From assembly GCA_002454975.1 (NCBI GenBank), contig DKJZ01000071.1, forward strand, positions 1 through 6,523: DNA of 6,523 nt, read 5' to 3'. Below, in pieces: positions 1 through 4,569 of this stretch. The stretch is from Hylemonella sp. UBA6679 (GTDB taxonomy: Bacteria; Pseudomonadota; Gammaproteobacteria; Burkholderiales; Burkholderiaceae_C). Each line of letters begins with the position of its first letter. Positions within the stretch are counted from its first letter, which is position 1. The notes under the pieces are model-generated. The model did no database searches, was not told the origin of the DNA, and saw nothing but the letters and a program-made list of their open reading frames with translations. Made by a program: the position numbers and the translations under genes.

Positions 1-85
1 GGTCGGGCAGGATCTGCTCGGAAAAGCGCCCCTCAAAGTTCATGATGGTGTCAAACGCCAAAGAGCCACAAATCAAAGATGCCAT
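1..85 (-). CDS. PfkB-family carbohydrate/adenosine kinase, N-terminal fragment
   Basis: Only the first 28 residues are in the window; the gene continues past the left edge. The reading is MASLICGSLAFDTIMNFEGR followed by FSEQILPD. A short beta strand followed by G-S-x-A-x-D is how PfkB/ribokinase-family kinases begin, and the wording matches the kinase that follows prmA and a DUF3426 gene in Comamonadaceae (from memory). Such enzymes phosphorylate a sugar or nucleoside with ATP in the cytoplasm; the substrate cannot be told from this piece. The start at 85 is preferred over the internal Met at 43 because it keeps the first beta strand. The ribosome binding site is weak (TTGGAT). The gene starts 16 nt after the DUF3426 stop, so co-transcription with it is likely. 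The family call is fairly sure, the specificity unknown. Confidence 0.75.
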   Translation of the reverse strand, partial: MASLICGSLAFDTIMNFEGRFSEQILPD

Positions 86-101
86 GAAAAATCCAATCGG
101 T

Positions 102-611
102 TCAAGGGTAGAAAGCCAACAGGCGGTAGCCTGCGATGTCAGAAGCCCAAGCGGGTTTGGCTGCATCAAGCACCAAGCCCACCTGGGTATGCAGAGATTC
201 CCCGGGGCCAAGCACGTCTTGTGACAAAGGCAACTCACGGGCGTGGATGACCCGGCGCAACAGCGCTTGGTCTTGTCGGTCGGTCAGCGTGAGCTCCAGC
301 GCTGGCAGCGCGAGCACTTGCAAAGAGGTGTTGCGCACCGACAGGCTCAGGCGGTAGGTTTGGCCGTCCAAGAGCTCAAAGGAGGAGGCGTCCATCACCA
401 GCGCATCGGGCAGCTTGTGGTGGGTGGGCGTGCAAGCCAGCCAAGCACACAGGGTGTGTGTGAGGGCACGGCTGGCCGGCCAGGCATGGGCCAAGCGGTC
501 ACGCTCATGCACCAAGATTTGCAGGCCTAAGTTCACCAGCAAAACCGCCAAGCCCAGCCCCGCCGCCCAGCCATGCCAGCGACGCGCGTGCGCCAGGGCG
601 GGCAGAGGCAT
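102..611 (-). CDS. DUF3426 membrane-anchored protein lacking the usual zinc ribbon
   Basis: A 169-residue protein of unknown function. Residues about 14-34 form one hydrophobic membrane segment, followed by HERDRLA and then a DUF3426 domain (about 45-169) with the landmarks SSFELLDGQTYRLSLSVRN, PALELTLTDRQDQ, LGPGESL and the terminal GYRLLAFYP. The likely topology is a short cytoplasmic N-terminus and a periplasmic beta-rich domain. Family members in Burkholderiales usually begin with an MJ0042-type zinc ribbon (two CxxC pairs) and a long Pro-rich linker before the membrane segment. Here the protein starts almost directly at the membrane segment, and no CxxC pair is present. The ATG shares one base with the prmA stop (TGATG) and has no clear ribosome binding site, so translation is probably coupled to prmA. 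The domain call is confident; its job is unknown. Confidence 0.8.
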   Translation of the reverse strand: MPLPALAHARRWHGWAAGLGLAVLLVNLGLQILVHERDRLAHAWPASRALTHTLCAWLACTPTHHKLPDALVMDASSFELLDGQTYRLSLSVRNTSLQVLALPALELTLTDRQDQALLRRVIHARELPLSQDVLGPGESLHTQVGLVLDAAKPAWASDIAGYRLLAFYP

Positions 612-1501
612 CAGCGCCGTGCGGTCATGAGCACCCAGCCGTCCTGGGTGTCAGCCACATCGAGTTGCACATAGGGCGCGTAAGCGGCTTTGAGCTCGTC
701 GGTTTGCCGCGCCAAAATGCCCGCCAACACCAGCGAGCCACCAGGCGCCACACGGTCGCACAAGAGCGGCGCCAACACCTTCAGGGGCGTGGCCAAAATA
801 TTGGCCAGCACCGTTTGGTAGTGCCCCTGGCCCACGCGTCCTTGTTCAGGCAACGCAGCTTGCAGCTGCACGTGGTTGGCCTGCGCGTTGAGCAAGGTGG
901 CGCTGACCGCATCGGGGTCGATGTCCAGGGCATCAATGTCTTGTGCGCCAAACTTGGCCGCGCCTATGGCCAAAATGCCCGAGCCGCAACCGTAGTCCAG
1001 CACCCGGCCCAGACCCTGCGCGTTGCTGGCTATCCAGCGCAAACACATGCGGGTGGTGGGGTGGGTGCCCGTGCCAAAAGCCAAACCGGGGTCGAGCCGA
1101 ATGACGGTTTGCGCCTGCGCTGGGGGCTCATGCCAGGTGGGCACAATCCAAAACGTGGGCGTGATCTCCACCGGCTCGAACTGCGACTGCGTCAAACGCA
1201 CCCAGTCTTGCTCGGGCACATGCTGCACGCCCAGCACCTCGCAGCCTTCGAAAAAATCTTGCGCTTGCAAGAGCACCGCCGCCTCACTTGCCGCGTCTTT
1301 GCTCGGGTAGAGTGCAATCACGCGCGAGCGCTGCCAGCCGTCTTTGGGCGCGGGCATGCCCGGCTCGCCAAACAGGGCCTGCTCGGCATCGGTTTGGGCG
1401 TCGGCGTCTTCCACGCTCACGCTCAGGGCGTCGAGCGCATCCAGCGCCTCGCTCAGCGTCTCCACCCGGTCTTGCGGGCACATCAGGCGTAATTCAAACA
1501 T
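611..1501 (-). CDS. prmA: Ribosomal protein L11 methyltransferase PrmA
   Basis: A cytoplasmic SAM-dependent enzyme that methylates ribosomal protein L11 (N-terminal amine and lysine side chains). The 296 residues are the usual family length. An N-terminal substrate-recognition domain begins MFELRLMCPQDRVETL. The PrmA signature LDPGLAFGTGTHPTT lies at about 136-150. SAM motif I, LDYGCGSGILAIGA, is at 168-181, the acidic loop DIDPDA at 193-198, and the catalytic-region motif NILATPL at 234-240. A start at 1525 would add eight residues (MAQPSQAL) inside accC. I chose 1501 because it matches family N-termini and forms a TGATG stop-start overlap with accC. No ribosome binding site is obvious, so translation is probably coupled to accC. 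prmA next to acc genes is a common arrangement. Identity is very secure. Confidence 0.95.
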   Translation of the reverse strand: MFELRLMCPQDRVETLSEALDALDALSVSVEDADAQTDAEQALFGEPGMPAPKDGWQRSRVIALYPSKDAASEAAVLLQAQDFFEGCEVLGVQHVPEQDWVRLTQSQFEPVEITPTFWIVPTWHEPPAQAQTVIRLDPGLAFGTGTHPTTRMCLRWIASNAQGLGRVLDYGCGSGILAIGAAKFGAQDIDALDIDPDAVSATLLNAQANHVQLQAALPEQGRVGQGHYQTVLANILATPLKVLAPLLCDRVAPGGSLVLAGILARQTDELKAAYAPYVQLDVADTQDGWVLMTARR

Positions 1502-2850
1502 CAGCGCTTGTGATGGCTGAGCCACTCTTCGAGGTAGTGGATGTTGGTGCCGCCGCTCATGAATTTGGCATCCACCATCAGCTCACGGTGCAGCGGAATG
1601 TTGGTGTTGATGCCTTCGACCACGGTCTCGGCCAGGGCGGTGCGCATGCGGGCAATGGCCTGGTCGCGGGTGTCGCCGTGCACAATGATTTTGCCAATCA
1701 TCGAGTCGTAGTTCGGTGGCACGAAGTAGTTGGTGTACACGTGCGAGTCCACCCGCACCCCTGGGCCGCCGGGGGCGTGCCACATGGTGATGCGCCCAGG
1801 CGAGGGCACAAACTTGTAAGGGTCTTCAGCGTTGATGCGGCACTCCACCGCATGGCCGCGGATCTGGATGTCGCGCTGGCTAAAGGGCAGGCGCTCGCCA
1901 GCGGCCACCATGATCTGGGTTTTGACGATGTCCACCCCCGTGATGAGCTCGGTCACCGGGTGCTCCACCTGCACGCGGGTGTTCATCTCAATGAAGTAAA
2001 ACTCGCCGTCTTCGTACAAAAACTCAAACGTGCCCGCGCCGCGGTAGCCAATTTTTTTGCAGGCCGCCACACAACGCTCGCCAATTTTGTCGATGAGCTT
2101 GCGCGGAATCCCGGGGGCTGGCGCCTCTTCGATGATTTTCTGGTGACGGCGCTGCATGGAGCAATCCCGTTCGCCGAGGTACACGGCGTTGCGGTGCTTG
2201 TCGGCCAGGATCTGGATTTCAATGTGGCGCGGGTTCTGGAGAAACTTCTCCATGTACACCGCCGGGTTGCCAAAGGCGGCCCCAGCTTCTGCCTTGGTCA
2301 TTTGCACCGCGTTGATCAGCGCAGCCTCGGTGTGCACCACACGCATGCCACGCCCACCACCACCGCCTGCGGCCTTGATGATGACCGGGTAACCGATGGC
2401 CTTGGCAATGCGCCGAATTTGCGCGGGCTCGTCGGGCAACTCGCCTTCCGAGCCGGGCACGCACGGCACACCCGCTTTGATCATGGCTTGCTTGGCCGAG
2501 ACCTTGTCGCCCATGATGCGGATCGACTCGGGCGTGGGGCCAATGAACTGAAAGCCGCTTTGCTCTACTTTTTCAGCAAAACCAGCGTTTTCGCTCAAAA
2601 AACCGTAACCGGGGTGGATGGCTTCAGCGTCGGTCACCTCAGCGGCCGAGATGATGGCCGGCATGTTGAGGTAGCTCAGGTTAGAGGCGGCCGGGCCGAT
2701 GCACACCGCCTCTTCGGCCAGGCGCACATACTTGGCTTCGCGGTCGGCCTCGGAATACACCATCACCGCCTTGATGCCCAACTCGCGGCAGGCGCGCTGG
2801 ATGCGCAAGGCAATCTCGCCACGGTTGGCGACCAGAATTTTTTTAAACAT
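1501..2850 (-). CDS. accC: Biotin carboxylase subunit of acetyl-CoA carboxylase, AccC
   Basis: Carries out ATP- and bicarbonate-dependent carboxylation of the biotin on AccB, the first half-reaction of malonyl-CoA synthesis, in the cytoplasm. It has 449 residues, the same length as E. coli AccC. Domains: N-terminal carboxylase domain (MFKKILVANRGEIALRI; HPGYGFLSEN from 79), central ATP-grasp domain and C-terminal domain. Residues aligning by position with the E. coli catalytic set are present: K116, K159, the GGGGG loop 162-166, H209, K238, E276, E288, N290, R292, Q294, V295, E296 and R338. It starts 12 nt after the accB stop with only a weak purine stretch upstream, so it is very likely co-transcribed with accB. 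The end overlaps the prmA start by one base. Nothing is degenerate; a functional enzyme is expected. Propionyl- or pyruvate-carboxylase subunits are longer or lie with other partners. Confidence 0.97.
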   Translation of the reverse strand: MFKKILVANRGEIALRIQRACRELGIKAVMVYSEADREAKYVRLAEEAVCIGPAASNLSYLNMPAIISAAEVTDAEAIHPGYGFLSENAGFAEKVEQSGFQFIGPTPESIRIMGDKVSAKQAMIKAGVPCVPGSEGELPDEPAQIRRIAKAIGYPVIIKAAGGGGGRGMRVVHTEAALINAVQMTKAEAGAAFGNPAVYMEKFLQNPRHIEIQILADKHRNAVYLGERDCSMQRRHQKIIEEAPAPGIPRKLIDKIGERCVAACKKIGYRGAGTFEFLYEDGEFYFIEMNTRVQVEHPVTELITGVDIVKTQIMVAAGERLPFSQRDIQIRGHAVECRINAEDPYKFVPSPGRITMWHAPGGPGVRVDSHVYTNYFVPPNYDSMIGKIIVHGDTRDQAIARMRTALAETVVEGINTNIPLHRELMVDAKFMSGGTNIHYLEEWLSHHKR

Positions 2851-2862
2851 GCGGGGCCTGCG

Positions 2863-3315
2863 TTATTCGATGATGAACAAGGCTTGGCCGTATTCCACCG
2901 CCTGGCCGTTGTCGCACAGGATCTTTTTGACCGTGCCGGCTTTGTCGGACTCGATCTCGTTGAGGATCTTCATGGCCTCCACGATGCACAGCGTGTCGCC
3001 CTCTTTGACCACCGAGCCCACCTCCACAAAGGCGGCAGCCCCGGGCGAAGACGAGCGGTAGAAGGTGCCCACCATGGGCGACGTCACGGTGTGGCCCACA
3101 GGCTCGGCCACGGCCTCCACCGCAGGTGCCGCAGCGGCAGCCACCGGCGCGGGGGCTGCCACCGCCACGGGCGCAGGCGCGGCCACATAGCTTTGCACCA
3201 CGGCCGACGCGCTTTTGACAATGCGGACTTTGCCCTCAGCCTCGGTGATCTCGAGCTCCGAGACGTTGGAATCCGACACCAGGTCGATGAGGGTTTTGAG
3301 TTTGCGCAAATCCAT
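2863..3315 (-). CDS. accB: Biotin carboxyl carrier protein of acetyl-CoA carboxylase, AccB
   Basis: Carries covalently bound biotin between biotin carboxylase and carboxyltransferase. It has 150 residues, close to the E. coli length. The N-terminal region MDLRKLKTLIDLVSDSNVSE is typical of AccB. An Ala/Pro/Val-rich flexible linker occupies about 45-72. The C-terminal biotinyl domain (about 74-150) includes TSPMVGTFYRSSSPGAAAF, whose SPGAAAF stretch corresponds to the protruding thumb of bacterial AccB, and the biotinylation motif EAMKI with K116 as the acceptor. The fifth position is Ile where E. coli has Met; I believe this variant is ordinary in this group. The ATG at 3315 was preferred over an upstream start at 3345 because GGAG sits 5 nt before it and it gives the family N-terminus. 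It is the first gene of the accB-accC-prmA run. Confidence 0.96.
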   Translation of the reverse strand: MDLRKLKTLIDLVSDSNVSELEITEAEGKVRIVKSASAVVQSYVAAPAPVAVAAPAPVAAAAAPAVEAVAEPVGHTVTSPMVGTFYRSSSPGAAAFVEVGSVVKEGDTLCIVEAMKILNEIESDKAGTVKKILCDNGQAVEYGQALFIIE

Positions 3316-3324
3316 AGGAGCTCC
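3313..3324 (-). promoter_or_regulatory. accB ribosome binding site and start
   Basis: On the minus strand GGAG (3324-3321) lies 5 nt before the ATG at 3315-3313. The site sits in the 8-bp palindrome GGAGCTCC (3317-3324). It supports the 150-residue AccB start. Confidence 0.7.
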
Positions 3325-3362
3325 AACGTTGAATGGCCTAACCATCCGTAAAACAAATCATC

Positions 3363-3404
3363 TTGCGGCTTCATGCTGCGATCTTGAAGACCGAGCATCC
3401 GCAA
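3363..3404 (-). other. Long imperfect inverted repeat between the thioredoxin-like gene and accB
   Basis: Minus-strand order: TTGCGG, ATGCT, an inner dyad CGGTCTT-C-AAGATCG, AGCAT, a 4-nt bulge GAAG, CCGCAA. The outer arms (6 bp) and next arms (5 bp) pair perfectly and the inner dyad extends the stem, so most of the 42 nt can fold. It begins 6 nt after the stop of the upstream gene and ends about 47 nt before the accB start. A T-rich stretch (TTTGTTTTA) follows after about 6 nt, too far for a textbook terminator. It may be a weak terminator, an attenuator or leader structure for accBC, or an operator. The structure is seen; the role is inferred. I could not pick a convincing accB promoter in this gap. 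Confidence 0.5.
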
Positions 3405-3410
3405 AAGTGC

Positions 3411-3935
3411 TTACTTTAACTCAAGCCAGCGCTGCAAATCATCCGGGCTGACCCGACCTATCTTGCGGTCCAGCACACGACCCTGCGCACCCATCACCAC
3501 CGTGAAAGGCAAACCACCCGGCCCGTTGCCCAAACTCTGGCTCAAAGCCACGCCCTCCATGCCCGCCATGGCGACTGGAAAACCCAGGGGTTGGCGCGCT
3601 AAAAAGGCCTGCACAGCCGAGGGTTTGTCTACCGCCAAACCCAACACTTGCCATCCTTTGGACGCATGTTGGCGGTAAAAGGCATCCAATAAAGGCAATT
3701 CTTCCACACAAGGCGGGCACCAGGTGGCCCAAAAATTCAGCAACAGAGGGCGTCCTTGCAAAGTTTGCAAGGCCAGCGTTTGCCCCTGCGGGGTGGTGAG
3801 CGTCATACCCCACAAAGCCTGCAAGGTGGGGTCTTGCACGTCCGTGGGTTGAAAACGCCGCAGGGCCACGCCAGCCCCAGCCAGCACACCCACGGTGGCG
3901 GCCGCGCCCAACAACCAACGCCGACTCGGGTTCAT
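3411..3935 (-). CDS. TlpA/ResA-like membrane-anchored or periplasmic thiol-disulfide oxidoreductase
   Basis: A 174-residue thioredoxin-fold protein. Residues 1-27 look like an export signal or anchor: N-region SRRWLLG followed by the hydrophobic stretch AAATVGVLAGAGVAL. The SRRWLL wording resembles a twin-arginine motif. The thioredoxin domain begins with LLLNFWATWCPPCVEELPLL: the active-site pair C73-P-P-C76 is intact and the cis-proline equivalent is in GGLPFTVV (P143). Proteins of this type act outside the cytoplasm, keeping cysteines reduced, for example in cytochrome c maturation; no such partner genes are here, so the substrate is unknown. The start at 3935 overlaps the upstream gene by 4 nt (ATGA) and has GAGG about 8 nt before it, so coupled translation is likely. 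Family confident, specific role open. Confidence 0.88.
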   Translation of the reverse strand: MNPSRRWLLGAAATVGVLAGAGVALRRFQPTDVQDPTLQALWGMTLTTPQGQTLALQTLQGRPLLLNFWATWCPPCVEELPLLDAFYRQHASKGWQVLGLAVDKPSAVQAFLARQPLGFPVAMAGMEGVALSQSLGNGPGGLPFTVVMGAQGRVLDRKIGRVSPDDLQRWLELK

Positions 3936-4525
3936 AAAACATCCTCATCAGCTTCTAAAAGTGCCAAAACGGCTTTCAAGTCACCTCGCGGCGAGCGGTT
4001 TTTCGCGTCTGGCTTGAGAGCGCCACGCAAATCGTCGAGGTCATGGATGAGCAAATGCACCCCCACGCTCTCGCCCAAAGCCAGGCAGCGGTCGTGGATG
4101 CTCAAGGCGTCCACCGGCTCGCCCTGGAAACCAGGCACGCTGCGCACCTCAAAGCGCACACCCCGATCAATCAAGCCAATTTCAGCGGATTTTGGGTCAT
4201 CGCAAAACAACTGCAGGTAAATGTCTGACAAACGGGTGGCTGTGCCGTACCACACGGCGCCGCTGAGGTGCGGGCGAAAATCGGCCAATCGGCGCATCCA
4301 ATCGGCGGCCAGGCCGCGCAGGGCGCGCAATTCGGCGGGCTGGGTGTCGGCGCAAAAGAGCTCGATGTACTCGCGCACCGCGTCTTCGAGCTCGTCGTTA
4401 CCCGGCAAGGGCGTGCGCGGTGGCAGGCCCAGCTGCTTGACCGCGCGCCGCTTGGCAGGGCCCCACTCCAGGCCTTCTTCGACCGCGATCTGCGCAGCCA
4501 CGGCCGCAATCTCTGACTTGCTCAT
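3932..4525 (-). CDS. Conserved protein of unknown function with nucleotidyltransferase-like motif
   Basis: A 197-residue soluble protein, with no signal or membrane segment. From memory, close relatives sit next to mpl in Burkholderiales and are called hypothetical, or sometimes, apparently by neighbour-driven error, UDP-N-acetylmuramate-alanine ligase; it has no Mur-ligase P-loop. Landmarks: GLEWGPAKRRAVKQLGLPPR (19-38), a helical NDELEDAVREYIELFCADTQ stretch (43-62), then SGAVWYGTATRLSDIYLQLF (88-107). The last resembles the G-[GS]-x(n)-D-x-[DE] core of the MNT/polymerase-beta nucleotidyltransferase fold, with D101 present but Tyr103 in place of the second carboxylate; E115 might be another acidic position. 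The start at 4525 was chosen because GAGGGGGG precedes it by 2 nt; a TTG start at 4537 lacks this. It is coupled to the thioredoxin-like gene downstream. The function is not recognised. Confidence 0.75.
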   Translation of the reverse strand: MSKSEIAAVAAQIAVEEGLEWGPAKRRAVKQLGLPPRTPLPGNDELEDAVREYIELFCADTQPAELRALRGLAADWMRRLADFRPHLSGAVWYGTATRLSDIYLQLFCDDPKSAEIGLIDRGVRFEVRSVPGFQGEPVDALSIHDRCLALGESVGVHLLIHDLDDLRGALKPDAKNRSPRGDLKAVLALLEADEDVL

Positions 4526-4535
4526 AACCCCCCTC
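4523..4535 (-). promoter_or_regulatory. Ribosome binding site of the 197-residue gene
   Basis: GAGGGGGG (4535-4528, minus strand) lies 2 nt before the ATG at 4525-4523. It fixes the start at MSKSEIAAVA rather than the TTG start 12 nt further upstream. Confidence 0.6.
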
Positions 4536-4557
4536 AAAGTCCCTTGATTGTGCCGCC

Positions 4558-4563
4558 TAAAAT
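4558..4563 (+). promoter_or_regulatory. Probable -10 box of the mpl promoter
   Basis: TAAAAT matches the sigma-70 -10 consensus at 5 of 6 positions and ends 6 nt before the mpl ATG at 4570. Transcription would be expected to start about at the ATG itself. No good -35 is found at 17-18 nt (CAAAGT or TCAAAG). TTGATT (4544-4549) is far too close to serve. A site inferred from position and sequence only. Confidence 0.4.
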
Positions 4564-4569
4564 CAGCGC

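Noticed and set aside
665..1492. A 275-codon plus-strand open frame opposite prmA
   Set aside because: Antisense shadow of prmA with no recognisable domain.
2939..2975. EAMKI in place of EAMKM at the AccB biotin site
   Set aside because: The lysine and its flanks are intact, and I believe the Ile form is ordinary in Burkholderiales AccB, so it is noted in the gene entry only.
1288..3351. A 687-codon open frame on the plus strand across prmA, accC and accB
   Set aside because: It is antisense to three secure genes and is His/Arg/Gly-rich, as expected for the complement of high-GC coding DNA; it matches no family.
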